Assembly (NCBI GenBank): GCA_964034945.1
Contig: OZ035961.1
Location: forward strand, 47,728,184-47,792,183
From: Chrysopilus asiliformis
Lineage: Eukaryota; Arthropoda; Insecta; Diptera; Rhagionidae
Length of the DNA stretch: 64,000 bases
Direction of reading: 5' to 3'
Part shown: positions 11,337 through 23,448 of the stretch, piece by piece
Position numbering within the stretch: position 1 is the first letter of the stretch
How the letters are laid out: every line of letters begins with the position of its first letter
Made by a program: the position numbers and the translations under genes
The notes under the pieces: generated by a model
The model's database searches: none
Told to the model about the DNA's origin: nothing
Seen by the model: only the letters and a program-made list of their open reading frames with translations

Positions 11337-11916
11337 CACTCTCGAAAAAATGGAGTCGATTACGCACCGAAAGGGAGTTTGAGGGAGTCCATCACCTATT
11401 GGAGAAAATCGAGCACCAGGCTAGGGAGTTCACAACAATTCCTTATGGGTGTTAATTTTTAACAATTTTTCGGTGTTAAACCAACTTATTAGATGGCCAA
11501 AAAAAAAAACTCGCAAATTCTCTTTTTTTGCAAGCATTTGAGATGTTTTCAGTTTTTTTCGTGTTTTCAAAGTTAATAATGACTGTTAACCACTTTTCTT
11601 GCATGTCTCTGCCGGGACTCGAGAACATGGGACCTCTCGAATTGTAAACCATTTGCCTTCCCAATAGGCTGTTGAAGCCAATTGGCAAGCCTCTTCTAAA
11701 CGTGAACACCCTTTACAATTAAATAACTCCTAAAAGGAGTTGTAGTGAATTTTTGACTCCTTTTCGGAGTTCATTTAAAATTTAGGTCAAAACGGTGTTA
11801 AATTGAATATTTAGCTCCGTAAAATACAAATGTAAAAATAACTCCGCGCTACGGTGTTAAACTTTTAGCTATGTTTTCAGGCGGAGTTAATTCGTCCTCG
11901 GATTTTTTCGAGAGTG
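11337..11916 (+). mobile_element. Family E element, copy E2, a hybrid of E3 and E1
   Basis: TA-flanked with intact ends. From 11337 to 11630 it carries every variant of E3 (CACCAGGCTAGGGAG, GATGGCC plus A-run, CGAGAACATGG). From 11749 to 11916 it carries every variant of E1 (TAGTGAATTT, GGTCAAAACGG, CGTCCTCGG). The intervening 118 bases are identical in all three. This is the footprint of a crossover between E3 and E1. The tRNA-like core lies on the minus strand. Confidence 0.9.
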
Positions 11917-13087
11917 TACGAATTATTAGTGTTGCCAAAATTTCTACAATTTGCCAATCAAAACTGGATAGACCACAAAATACAGAACTGCTAATTCTGC
12001 GTTAAGAACACAGCTATTGAATGTGTACCGAAACCCGTGTACCAGTTCCGGTAATCACTTCAGTTAACTACATACTGCACTGAAGCGTTACACCCCAATT
12101 TGTTGTATGCATATTTTTTTATATTACTTGTAATAAAATAAATATAAATAACTCTCTCAGAATCTTGGCAATATTATTACTTCCTATACTGTAGCTTTAA
12201 CACCAAAAATAACCTAAAATTCTTCCTTTTTAGATACTTGTGTTCCTATATCCGTATCGTAGCCAAGACCAAAGTTTTAGAAGAATTGTAAAACTAGAAA
12301 CTGCAGACCGACGGGGGTAAAAAAGAAAAATTTATACTGGACTATCCTGACAAAGTTAACAACGTTATGGTGCTAAAGATACAAACGATGAAGCTTAAAA
12401 ATTGATATTTTCAAATCAATCAGATCGCTTGAATTCAATTGAGGGCTGTCTGTGCAAAACTTCGAAAAACTTCGATCGCCTAATTCAGTCGCTAAAGATG
12501 CCTTGCCTACAATGAATGGCCCAAACCCAATCCAATTTACATAAATTATAGCTAACCAATCAATTTACATAGAATTAGGATTATGAAAATATGTATAACA
12601 AATTTATCCATGTTCTTCTTGAGTTGAGAAGCAACCACAGACTCTAACCGAATCATGTTGACTCACTTATATGCCGAGAAAAAATAGTAAATTTAACTAT
12701 TTTTTAGTTGGAATCGAGACTATAACTAAAATAAAGTGTGACCTCAGATGATTGTGAACTGGGCCTACTCCGGATAATCGGAAAACCCGGACAAACGAGG
12801 AATGAAATGAGCCCACGTTTTAAAAGATAACAAAGTGTATTAATCACAAAACTTACATCACACATTTATGTATGTATACATATATGTAATTAAAACAAAA
12901 ATAAAGTGCCTATTTCACAAGACAATAATTATTTAGCGAATTGTTAACAACTTAAAAATACAACATGAACTTCTTAAGATTTGAAATAAATATTAATATC
13001 ATAATCCTTCCGCTCCAGGTGCGCCACTCGTCGACATCGCGGTGTTTGATTCCTGTCGAATGTGTTTCTGGTTTAAAGTTCGCAGTA

Positions 13088-13665
13088 CACTCTCGAAAAA
13101 ATCCGGGGACGAATTAACTCCGCCTGAAAACATAGCTAAAAGTTTAACACCGTAGCGCGGAGTTATTTTTACATTTGTATTTTACGGAGCTAAATATTCA
13201 ATTTAACACCGTTTTGACCTAAATTTTAAATGAACTCCGAAAAGGAGTCAAAAATTCACTACAACCCCTTTTAGGAGTTATTTAATTGTAAAGGGTGTTC
13301 ACGTTTAGAAGAGGCTTGCCAATTGGCTTCAACAGCCTATTGGGAAGGCAAATGGTTTACAATTCGAGAGGTCCCGTGTTCGAGTCCCGGCAGAGACATG
13401 CAAGAAAAGTTTTTAACAAGTCAATATTAACTTTGGAAACACGAAAAAAAACTCAAAACATATCAAATGCTTGCAAAAAAAACAGAATTTGCGAGGTTTT
13501 TTTGGCCATCTAATAAGTTGGTTTAACACCGAAAAATTGTTAAAAATTAACACCCATAAGGAATTGTTGTGAACTCCCTAGCCCGGTGCTCGATTTTCTC
13601 CAATAGGTGATGGACTCCCTCAAACTCCCTTTCGGTGCGTAATCGACTCCATTTTTTCGAGAGTG
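13088..13665 (-). mobile_element. Family E element, copy E2' (duplicate of E1')
   Basis: Identical to E1' at an offset of 3058, with the same TA flanks. It was carried along by the tandem duplication rather than by an independent insertion. The tRNA-like core is on the plus strand at about 13326-13395. Confidence 0.88.
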
Positions 13666-13793
13666 TATGTAATACTTTTAATCCACCTCAGATAATAGAG
13701 ATATCGGAAAATCGAGACTTTGATAATAGGGATTCTACTGTATCCTATATGGAAAAACCAAAAATAGGATAATAATTTTACAATTTGTAACAC

Positions 13794-14013
13794 AAAGAAA
13801 AAACAGTAAATGCAACTATTTTATAATGGGGGACTATTAGCAAAATGGTTAATTTCAATTTCAAAAATACTGAAAGTCGGATATTTTTATAATAAATTTA
13901 ACTACTTAGTACTAAAATTTGCTATTTTGTGGTTAAATTGACTATATTTTTTTGTGATGGAAATTGACTATTTTACTAATAGTCAAATAATTGGATTTAC
14001 TATTTTTTCTCGG
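13794..14013. mobile_element. Family F element, duplicate of 10736-10955
   Basis: Offset copy produced by the 3058 bp duplication; same motif array and ends. Confidence 0.6.
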
Positions 14014-14394
14014 AGAATTAGAATAATACTCCTATTTTTGAGAACAAAAGTAATAACTATAATGCAAAAAGAAGTAAAAAGCAAATAAAATAAAAATTTC
14101 GAACAAAATATTTTAATACGAATGAATTCTTCAGGATTTCAGGATTTCATCAAGATATTAGTGAATTGTGCTATAAAGGTGTTGTAGCCATAAATCAAAT
14201 GCAGTTTACAATGTTTGATTAAATCAAATATATATGAGAATTGCCACAAACAATAAAAATATTGTTAAAAATCTCAAAACAACTTACTTTCTTTTTTGTC
14301 ATAATGAGAGAAAAAGATAAAAACCAATTTCTTTAATATTTTCAGATATTTTTTAAGGGCCTTAGGAGTTTTCGTATAGGACAAACGAAGCTTA

Positions 14395-14974
14395 CACTCT
14401 CGAAAAAATGGAGTCGATTACGCACCGAAAGGGAGTTTGAGGGAGTCCATCACCTATTGGAGAAAATCGAGCACCAGGCTAGGGAGTTCACAACAATTCC
14501 TTATGGGTGTTAATTTTTAACAATTTTTCGGTGTTAAACCAACTTATTAGATGGCCAAAAAAAAAAACTCGCAAATTCTCTTTTTTTGCAAGCATTTGAG
14601 ATGTTTTCAGTTTTTTTCGTGTTTTCAAAGTTAATAATGACTGTTAACCACTTTTCTTGCATGTCTCTGCCGGGACTCGAGAACATGGGACCTCTCGAAT
14701 TGTAAACCATTTGCCTTCCCAATAGGCTGTTGAAGCCAATTGGCAAGCCTCTTCTAAACGTGAACACCCTTTACAATTAAATAACTCCTAAAAGGAGTTG
14801 TAGTGAGTTTTTGACTCCTTTTCGGAGTTTATTTAAAATTTAGGTTAAAACGGTGTTAAATTGAAAATTTAGCTCCGTAAAAGAAAAATGTAAAAATAAC
14901 TCCGCGCTACGGTGTTAAACTTTTAGCCATGATTTCAGGCGGAGTTAATTCGTCCCCGGATTTTTTCGAGAGTG
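14395..14974 (+). mobile_element. Family E element, copy E3
   Basis: TA-flanked with intact ends. The left part is identical to E2. The right part has private variants (TAGTGAGTTT, GGTTAAAACGG, AAAAGAAAAATG, AGCCATGATTTC, CGTCCCCGG). It marks the right border of the tandem array; the sequence after 14976 is unique. The tRNA-like core is on the minus strand. Confidence 0.88.
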
Positions 14975-16066
14975 TACAAAACTCAGTCGCGCGCATTCCA
15001 TTAAATTTCGTCATTTAAAAATTTATGTTTTAGAGAACTTGTCAATTGGAAAATTGATTAATCCACATATCAATATAATATTAATATTTTTGCAGAAATT
15101 TTTTTGAAAAAATTGGTTTTTGGATTATTTTTGGTAATTTTTTATATTACCGAATTTACCAAAATTTCCGACGCGACGTCAATTTCTCGAAAATCGGAGG
15201 AAAAAAATATTGCCCGAGAATTCTCAAGAAATCGGGAAAAATAATTCTTGAGCACAAACTCTAGTTTTAAGGAGCGAAAAATTTAGTTGTTATCGGTTCT
15301 AATGTCTTCGGATGAAAAATACTATATGGGTTGATAAGTGTCCCGTATTGATAGATCGATACAGGGACCAGCGATGTCCCCCTACTACAATTGTAGTAAG
15401 TCTACTACTATTTTCGCCTTCAAACGCCTTAATGCGTAGTAAATCAAATCTACTACTATTTTTTGTCAAATACATGAATCAACCAAAAAATTGTATTATA
15501 CATGTTAAATGTAAAAAGCTTCTAACGAAATTAAATATGAGGCAGCCAATACAAAAGAAGTTTTTAGATGTCATTTTCTGAACTACAGCAAGTTTTTTGT
15601 TGGTAGAATTTTGGTATTATGAATGATAAAGCTATTTAGCTTTAGTTATACAAATTGCTATATCGGCATAGGTAGAAAAGGTTTTTTTTTGAAAATCTGC
15701 TACTATTTTTTTGAAAATCTGTATCAATCTACTACTATATTTGGTCTATAGTGAGCTAACGGTATTATATTTCGAAATGCTATCAATTATGAGATCCCAT
15801 TTAAATTTTCAAGTCAATCTGTAATTTAGTTTGCGTTTAACAAGCAATTCAGATAAGCATGGTCCAAATTTTGTGAGATATGAATAGATCTAAAATTCGA
15901 ACAAAAACCTCCAGATGTGATTTTTTGTCCAAAAAATTTGAGGTAAGCATTATTAGTACAGGACCTTCCGTTATCCTTACGAACTTTTTAATGTCAGAAT
16001 TGGATTCGGCGACCCAAAAAAAAAATCCACAGGAAAAATTTCAGAAAAAATATAATCACGATATCC
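14975..16066. other. No recognisable gene
   Basis: AT-rich. The segment near 15950-16010 (TTATCCTTACGAACTTTTTAATGTCAG) has a diverged second copy at about 17070-17095, so a dispersed repeat is present, but I cannot classify it. Confidence 0.4.
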
Positions 16067-16070
16067 TTAA

Positions 16071-16499
16071 GCGAGAACTCCAATTGGGCAGAGGCAGCAG
16101 AAGAGGCAGAAATTTAGAACATATAGCGTCTTATGTGATGAGCTCCAATAAAGCAGCAGCAGAGGCAGTGGCAGAAGCAAAAACCAATTTTAGCTCTAAT
16201 CTCTAAATTTCTGCTTTCAATTTAACCTCACAAATCGTTGTTGATATTTTTTGCATATATGGACGGAAGTAAATATTTGTAATACTTGAAATGGAGGAGA
16301 AATTAATTGAATACTAAAAAAACGACAAAATATTATACGACAAATCATGCCGCGGATATAAATACGTACAACGTTTTGACAGGTTTCTGCTATTTTCGTC
16401 AGAATTCAAATTTCATTGTGGGACAGAAAGTAGATTCTGCTTCTGCCACTGCTACTGTTTTTGCTTCTGCTGCTGCCTCTGCTCAATTGGAGTTTTCCC
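16071..16499. mobile_element. TTAA-flanked TIR element with CAG/CTG-rich ends
   Basis: TTAA on both sides (16067-16070 and 16500-16503). The left end GCGAGAACTCCAATTGGGCA and the inverted right end GGGAAAACTCCAATTGAGCA form a TIR that continues with imperfect GAGGCAGCAGAAG repeats for about 35 bases. The subterminal CAG/GCAGAAGC runs give a spurious Ala/Glu-rich open frame. TTAA flanks suggest piggyBac-type targeting, but the ends lack the usual CCC start. Confidence 0.6.
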
Positions 16500-16503
16500 T
16501 TAA

Positions 16504-18124
16504 CAGTTCCATCAGTTATCCTATATAGGACGAAGTAGTTAAAAATTGTATTGCTATCGGATTTACTTATGTGTGCAAAATTTTAAGTCAATCGGATGAG
16601 TGGAGTGGATAAATTACACGATTAAATTACAAGATTTCACCATGATAGACAAACAAACAAAAAAATTAAAAATAGTTTTTATTAAAAAAAATATTAAAAA
16701 GAAAAAAAAAAATTTGAGAGGTGTGTATCAGAAATAAAAGCGAGAGCAATATTTACTTTATTTCATTTTAATAATTTATTATTTTTTTATGTTTTTATCT
16801 CACTTTTATTTCAGCGCCCAAAAAATTATTTATTCATTTTCAGCACATTTTCTTGAATAAAAGATTTTTAATTTTTTTTTTATTTTATCTTTTTTAGTTA
16901 CTTTGTATTAGTATTTGTATTTGTATTAGTATGACTGAAAATCCAAAATGGCGTCTGTATTTCGCCTCACTTATATATACTTTTAAGTCTTTGAGATTTC
17001 CTTACGGACTTTTTGACTACAGAATCGGATTCAGCGGATTTGAGGATATTCTAAGAGAGCTTTCCGCTATCCTTACGAATTTCTTAACGTCAGATTTACC
17101 CCGTAAAATTCTAGATGAGATTTTTCCCGAAAAAAAAACTGTGAATCTCATGTTAATCTCAATACAATTTTTGTGCCCGACGATTGGTTCAATGCATTAC
17201 CAACGGTATACTAAATCTAAAATATTCTCATATAGAGTATGATAATAACCGTTGCTAAAAATGTTGAGACTAAATGAGATAAAATGAGAGATTTTGATCA
17301 AAAATGTAGAAGAATGGCACAAAAATTAGGTAGTAAAATGTTCCTAACTATTGAGAGATTTTCGATGGAACATATAAAAATAAGGACAAATTCACTCCAC
17401 CAAAATTGATATGATGTGCCAAATCCCATTATTATTAAAACCCTACAATACTAGTAAAATGTATAACACAACACACAGTCAATAATATAATTTTAAACCT
17501 GGATACTCAAATTAATTGAGTTTTTTGCTCGTTTCTCCAACGGAAACAGGGGAGAAACATGTAAATGCTTACACTGTAAGTAAAATACTATATCAGTTCA
17601 AAGAAATTAAATTTCAAGCAAAATCTAACAGGCTTCCGTGCGAATACACTAACATTTACATTGTTGATTTACAATGCATGAAAACATATAAAAGCAACGG
17701 ATTCGTGTTAGCTCTCTCTTTGTTCTTCGAAGGAGTGCATTAGCATAATTAACCCATTCAAAACTGCGCGCTTAACTTTACACTTTTCCTGAACACACTA
17801 CATATATTGTGAGTTGCACATAAATTCTTTCTTAAACTTGAGCCGAGGGACTTTTCCTACGTCAACAAAATCCATAAAAGGTGAACTATGGTACGAAGTA
17901 TAATTCTGTTAAAGGTTTTTATTGAACACAAGAATCACATATGAAAATCGAAAGTTTTCTGGTTAAATTAAATTTATAAGTTTTCGAATAATTTATTTTT
18001 TGTCCTTTGCATAAAAGTTGAGTAAGATGGTTACTCAAAAAACAATTTCTAAAAGCTTTATTCGAAAATTCCAACAAGGTCTTGTAGCACACTAAAAAAA
18101 ATTGTTATCTCATTCAAAGAAAAA
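16504..18124. other. AT-rich, gene-free; homopolymer tracts and a repeat 3' end
   Basis: Long A and T runs at 16670-16900 and a TTGTAT/TTAGTA run at 16903-16933. At 17165-17235 the phrases GACGATTGGTTC and GGTATACTAAATCTAA match, in opposite orientation, the start of the repeat at 20170 (dispersed family R). Confidence 0.45.
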
Positions 18125-18290
18125 TATAGACTTCATTTTTGATAATGGTTTAGCATCACGGAAAATTTTACTTGTCTTAAGACACACCATTTTCTCTGAA
18201 ACTAAAAAATAATTGCAACTTTAAGATTAGGAAAATTTTCCTCAGTTTAAAGAAAATTTCTTTGAAAATATTAAAATATTTATGTATTTT
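18125..18290. repeat. Dispersed repeat, copy 1
   Basis: Shares AAAATTTTACTTGT, CTCTGAAACT..AAAATAATTGC and GAAAATTTTC.T with 19635-19790 in the same orientation. The elements at 18437 and 18991 lie between the two copies. Confidence 0.5.
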
Positions 18291-18436
18291 TCAAATGGTT
18301 TTAGTCTTGGCCTTGGTTTGGTTTGCATCTTTGCTATTACTTTTCCCCGAAGGCGACAATTCTTTCTTATTATTTTGTACGCCGTTCTATGTTTGTTGAA
18401 TTCTCAAATGTAATTTTCTATTTTTGGACTCGCTTA

Positions 18437-18600
18437 GGCCCGCCGTACACTTGAGCTAAGTTAGCTCAGCTATGTGCCTGTTTAGACCTTAACGTGGCGT
18501 GTTTTGTCACGTATCAAGGTGAGGATAATATGAACCGCTAAACGTCCATGTCTAAACAAGCACATAGCTGAGCTAACTTAGCTCAAGTGTACGGCGGGCC
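18437..18600. mobile_element. Near-perfect palindromic MITE, 164 bp
   Basis: TA on both sides. The left arm begins GGCCCGCCGTACACTTGAGC and the right arm is its inverse over about 50 bases with one mismatch, separated by about 60 bases. It would fold into one long hairpin. It shares ACTTGAGCTAAG with the element at 3709-4211 and the GGCCC start and TA flanks with the palindrome at 44997-45123. Confidence 0.82.
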
Positions 18601-18990
18601 TAAGCCTTTTTTGCATGTTATGGTTGTGTCTTCTAAGTTATAATTGATGCTCGAAGCCCTGATTAACATCAGTTATCTTCTGGAACTATTGTGCAATATG
18701 TAAGTATGGAATTACTTTGGATATGCGAATTTTATTTAACATTTATGGCACAATTATACACCAGGGAATTTTATTTTAAAAATCTTAAGTTGGAACATTT
18801 CTTTGGAATGCAGTAATACTTCTTTGATATAAAAATATTCTGGAAATGATTGAAAATGAATAAACCATTTTTTATTTCAATGTCTTGGAAAATAAGACCG
18901 ATTAACTCATAGTGAACAAAAATCTTCAAATTGTAGAAAATTTTCTTTAATTATAGGATGAACAGATATCTCGGAACCAAAGAATATATC

Positions 18991-19402
18991 TGTACCCCAG
19001 AGGTAAACTGTCGTAACTGACATTTTGCAAATTTTACAGGAGAGCCATTTTTAGTTCGGAATTGCGATATTTTTTGTGTATGATTTTCGGTAATTTTTTG
19101 AAACTTTTGTAGTTTATTTTATTTTAGGACATTGTTTAAACAAAATATTAGTTGATATATAAATTTGTAATGAGTGGGGGAGCAGTTACAACCTTTTACC
19201 TCTAACCATTTTGCTTCATCCGGAGCAGTTACAACCTTTAACTGTAACGAGTTTGCTTCACCATATAGTCAAATTAGACATAATCATGACTGGATAGATA
19301 CGATACTTTGCCAATTAAAAATATACGTCCCCACAATGTAGTTACAACAATAACCCCAAAATCGCGGTTTTGGCAGTTACGACAGTTTACCTCTGGGGTA
19401 CA
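18991..19402. mobile_element. TIR element with 28-base inverted ends
   Basis: The left end TGTACCCCAGAGGTAAACTG and the inverted right end match over about 28 bases. Inside, at 19180-19265, a unit starting GGAGCAGTTACAACCTTT occurs twice in tandem (about 52 bases each), ending TTTGCTTCA. A clear target duplication is not visible. Non-coding. Confidence 0.72.
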
Positions 19403-19634
19403 AATATTTCTTATAATATACAGATTTTTCAGAGTGCAGAACTTTTGATTAGCGCGTTGTCTAATGGGTGGAATTTTTTAGACGAATATTAACATTTCAA
19501 ACTGAATTTAAGGATTAACGATTCTTAATTGTAAAAAACTGGTTTCGAAAATTCCTGATGCCATGATTCATTTGGAAAACCGTAAAATTCAAAATATACT
19601 ATAAGTAACTATTTTTATATCTCAAGGATAAACA

Positions 19635-19790
19635 TTTTTCTTGAGGGGGAGTTTTGATTATGAAAATTTTACTTGTATTAGAAACACAATTTCCTCTGAA
19701 ACTGGAAAATAATTGCCAATTGTATGAGTGAGAAAATTTTCTTTTTTTAAAAAAAATTTCTTGACATAATTTCCTTAAAATATTTTAATC
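19635..19790. repeat. Dispersed repeat, copy 2
   Basis: Second copy of the sequence at 18125-18290, diverged. Confidence 0.5.
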
Positions 19791-20169
19791 AACTATCAGA
19801 AATTGCGAAATAAAAGACTTGCACTAACGGTTTTTCGGTGGTTTAATGCATGAGGAGAATTAAAGGGAATAATGATACCCACAATTTTGTCTTCTTTAGT
19901 TATCGGTTATATTTACCGATGAAATATTTTCATTAAAAGGTAAGACTTTTCGAATTGCTTGAAAACTAACAGTTTCTCGTAAAAATAGGTCCAGAAACAA
20001 TTAAAGATATTAAAATTCTATATATAAGATAATGTGTTATTTGTCGGATTATAAGGAACGTAGATTTTGTATAAGTAATTCATGTGCTGTTCACATTAGA
20101 TATTTTCTATTATTTTTATATTTTGAGAGCTCACTGCGCAAAAATTGCATTTATACTTTATATGATATA

Positions 20170-20480
20170 TCATATAGGAGTATGTTAGATTTAGTATACC
20201 GTTTGTAACGCATCGAACCAATCATCGGACACAAAAATTAACTACACCATGGTGTTCGGGATGACAAAAGATTTTGATTTCCGCATGTACGTCCGTCCGT
20301 ATCTCTGTCCATGAACACCATAACCTTCGAAAGGATTGAGTTAGAGACTTGAAATTTTGTTTCTCGTAAATGGCTAGGCTAAGTTCTTGGGCGGGCAGAA
20401 CTAGACCATTCTAATTCTGCCCGCCCACAATTACACAATTTTTTGCAATTTTCTCGAAAAATATTAAAAAGGTAACTCAC
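20170..20480 (-). repeat. Dispersed repeat family R (copy, minus orientation)
   Basis: Begins TTAGTATACCGTTTGTAACG, continues with GTCCGTCCGTATCTCTGTCC and GACTTGAAATTTTG, and contains a GC-rich hairpin (GGGCGGGCAGAA / TTCTGCCCGCCC) at 20389-20426, where other copies carry a G tract. Related copies: 17140, 36321, 40620, 45205, 51876 and 53545. The layout resembles repeats widespread in fly genomes (inference). Confidence 0.65.
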
Positions 20481-20559
20481 CTATACATTTCTCCCAAATA
20501 AATGGAATACTTCTTTCCTGTCGAAAACTGTGCATCGTATTGAAAAATTTAAATGTTAA

Positions 20560-20990
20560 GTTTTTTTAAATGTTGATTTTTTTATAAAATCTGAAATATC
20601 TCAATAGTGGTAAAGATATCGATTATCAGTAAAAGGAAACTAGTAGAAAATTTTAATATCTTTAATCATTCCTGAACTGTTTTTCCGGAAAACCATTAGT
20701 TTGCAAGAAATTCGGCAAAACTAATTTTTCATATTTTAATGAAAATGTCTCAATAACAGCAAAAGATAACGGATAACCTTATAAGACAAAATTGTGGAGG
20801 ATTCTATTCTCATTAATTTATTTCACATATGTAATCAGCACCGTTATTTTTCGAGATAATCACAAAAAACTGAATTGGTTGAAATAACGAAATACCTCGA
20901 TAATGGCTTAAGAAATCGAGTTATATTAAACGACAAAAGTGTAGGAAATTTCACTGTTTTCAACTTTTGTTACAAAAGACTATTGAAAAC
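20560..20990. repeat. Dispersed repeat family C, copy 1
   Basis: Collinear with 33110-33540: shared phrases include GAAATATCTCRATAATG, TTTTAATATCTTTAAT, ACAAAATTGTGG and CAAAAGTGTAGGAAA. Non-coding; possibly the 3' part of a LINE (inference). Confidence 0.6.
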
Positions 20991-22393
20991 CTCGACTCCT
21001 CTTTGCGCCTGAGTGTTTAGACTAGGACTTTACAAGAAAGAGCAATTGTGAAATTAGTGAAACAGATTGATCGGAATTTTTAAATTGAGTTTTTAAATCT
21101 GTAAATTGCTATTAGACACTGTGTTTACTGTTACGTTGTTTTTCCCAGTTCGACCTAATTATAAAAACTCTTCACTTATTTCTTTATTATTGTAAAAAAA
21201 ATTAATATAATATTTCTTTTTAACCAAAGTATTAGTAGTTGAAAAGGAATACATTAAAATAAAACAATCAAATGAGAAGTGTATTAGCCAATCAGAGGTT
21301 GATGCTCCCAAAAACGGAATGGAATTTCTAATTCTCGTTCGTGTTTTCGATTCACGTTCTCACCTTCGCCTCCCGCTAACAAACTGGTCAGGCAAACGCC
21401 TGGAAAGTCTCAATCTAAACACAGTCTAACATCGATATAATATTGGGATAGTTCGAGTCGTCCTGACATAACCTTAAAGAACCATGCAGGAAATAGCGTT
21501 TTTCGTGGCCCTGGGTTAACTTTTGAACCCGTGTAGTTTTCACTTTGGTTGAGTACTTTTTGGAAAGGGCACAGTCTCCAGTTTCATCCATATATGGCTT
21601 CAAAGGCCACTGAATTGCAGGGGGATGGTGAGGGGTTAACGAACTCTCTCGTTATTTCTGCAATGATTTCTGTGAAAATTTGAGAAACGCGCAAATTTCG
21701 GACTATTTGTTTTTAGCGTATGTTCGTCAATTTTGTTCACATCCAGATTTTTGTCTTTATGTAAAAACAAAGCAAATTTTGAATTTAGGCGGTAAGTAAA
21801 AATCTTTAATATAATTACAAACTCATCTTTAAAAGTTTTTGTGAAAAAACATTTATAGTTTTTACTGAAACAGATTTGGTGCCGAATTTGTAATGGGAGA
21901 GATAACTTTTCGCCTTTAGAAAATGCTTCTAGAGCAGGGCCAGGAAAGCTTTGAAAGTTCTCGGGCATCCACTACCACTGACAAGCGATTTACTTGTTTA
22001 TATGCCTTGCTCTCCGAGCCAAGTTTAAACTTTGTTGAAAGCTCTTCGTACACTGTCAATTGCTTTACTTTACACTTAAGATGTGATAATAACTTCTATA
22101 TGAAATTTACGAATCACAGATGGAAAATTAAAATAATTTCATGCAAACAAAAACATTCAATTCGTAATATTAACAAAACATATATAGAGTGAAATTTCCA
22201 TATAACGACCTTATAGATTCTATCAAAAAAGGTTCATTTTTTATTGTGAAATAAGATAAATATACTTATAATGATAAAAAAACCAAATCTTATTATATAA
22301 AATACATTTGGAAATCAATGATATGCATGGAAATCTTTTATTATTTCATAATATTTGATATTCCAACATTTTTACCGCACGTAAAAACTATAA
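20991..22393. other. No recognised gene
   Basis: Open frames on the minus strand at 21415-21603 and 21636-21968 lie in somewhat less AT-rich DNA, but I recognise no domain. An AGTTCGAGTCGTCC..ATAACCTTAAA phrase at 21450 recurs in the hairpin at 26880. Confidence 0.4.
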
Positions 22394-22630
22394 TTATTGT
22401 GTTGACACAATTGTTGTGCCTTTCTCGCTTAAAATTTCATTAATATCCATTGCTATATTGGAACTTGATAAGCGCAATAGATTGGATAAATTCGAATCAG
22501 ACAATGAATTTCTGTATTTTGATTTAATAAATTTCAACGCTGAAAAAGTTTGCTCGCATATGTATGTTGCACCAAACATGGAATATAATTTCAGCATTGC
22601 ATTGTGTTCTGACACCGAATAAAGAAATAT
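22394..22630 (-). pseudogene. hAT transposase C-terminal dimerisation segment (fragment)
   Basis: The minus-strand frame has MFGATYICEQTFSALKFIKS followed by KYRNSLSD.NL..LLRLS, which is the C-terminal hAT dimerisation region as found in GTF2IRD2/ZBED-type transposases (FGSTYxCEQxFSxMKxxKSKxRxxLTD). In active hAT enzymes this part holds the oligomerisation surface near the end of the RNase H fold. The frame opens after a TGA at 22633-22631 and ends at 22394. Upstream (22634-23000, minus) I cannot find the catalytic core in any frame, so only about 79 of several hundred residues remain. It may derive from a transposon or from a domesticated copy. Confidence 0.72.
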
Positions 22631-23261
22631 TCATTTCCAAAATTCGTGTCGTCTTTTGCGGCAGCACGCTTCATGATTTTTAGCAGTGTAATTTTTCGCC
22701 ACAGGAATACACAACTGCTTCGGTCAATGTCCAAATGACAACTGAGCTAATAAAAATCTCTCGCATAAATGGCCTTCCTTAGAACTCAGCAAAGCTCCAT
22801 GATATGCAAAATGCACAAGTGGAAGCAGAACGGGTTATATGCAAAGTGAAACAGATTATTTCTTTCATATGCGTATGTATGCAGTTTTCGTACAAGCCAG
22901 AATGAAACGGGTAGCATGAAGAATCGATGGATAAGATGGCAATTTGAGCTGCGAAAATGCCCTTGGTGCACATGGCTGCAGAGGGCTGTTCTAGAGTAAC
23001 ATTCCTGAAGAGGACTAATGATAAAATACGGAATTCAACAGCCTCTCTCAGATAAATTCTCAGGTTTTTTAATCATTATTATTGGTTGTATGAAGATATT
23101 TTATAAACCCTTTCCCTTCATACTTATAGGGGTTAAAATCATACATATTCCAACAGAATGCTGGGTGTCAGATATTGACAAAATTTGAAGAAACAACTAC
23201 CTTGGAAAAATCCGTAAGAAGAAACGTTGTGTCGTTGTGGTTGTTTTCATATAATTTTTCT

Positions 23262-23448
23262 TTATAAAGATAACTCTTGGTTTATATGCAAACAAAAATT
23301 TGCAACTTTTGATTATTTCCATAATGCGTATCAAATAGAAAATTCTGTTGAAGACCCAATCAAAATTGTTAATTTATCACGATTAAAAAATTTTAGAACA
23401 TATTGTAAAGCAATGTTAAGAAAAAATAAAAAAAATGTATATAATTAA
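23262..23448 (+). other. Unrecognised open segment ending with TAA and AATAAA
   Basis: A frame with even amino-acid use (aromatic-rich, then basic C-terminus KAMLRKNKKNVYN) ends at 23448 and is followed 5 bases later by AATAAA, as a terminal exon or transposon gene 3' end would be. I do not recognise the protein, and the frame may be chance in AT-rich DNA. Confidence 0.2.

Larger units (their letters stand above)
8573..11630 (+). repeat. 3058 bp tandem duplication, unit 1
   Basis: Every position I compared recurs exactly 3058 bases downstream. The unit contains the right part of E1, spacer, the inverted copy E1', a motif-array element and the left part of E2. Breakpoints cannot be placed more finely than a 118-base window of identity inside the E elements (8573-8690, equivalent to 11631-11748). 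Confidence 0.93.
11631..14688 (+). repeat. 3058 bp tandem duplication, unit 2
   Basis: Second copy of the unit described for 8573-11630. I saw no substitution between the two by eye, which implies either a very recent event or an assembly duplication. It carries the right part of E2, the inverted copy E2', a family F element and the left part of E3. Confidence 0.93.

Noticed and set aside
15880..16206. Ala/Glu-rich 108-codon frame
   Set aside because: The Ala-rich part is the CAG-rich terminal repeat of the TTAA-flanked element; the same repeat appears inverted at 16440-16497.
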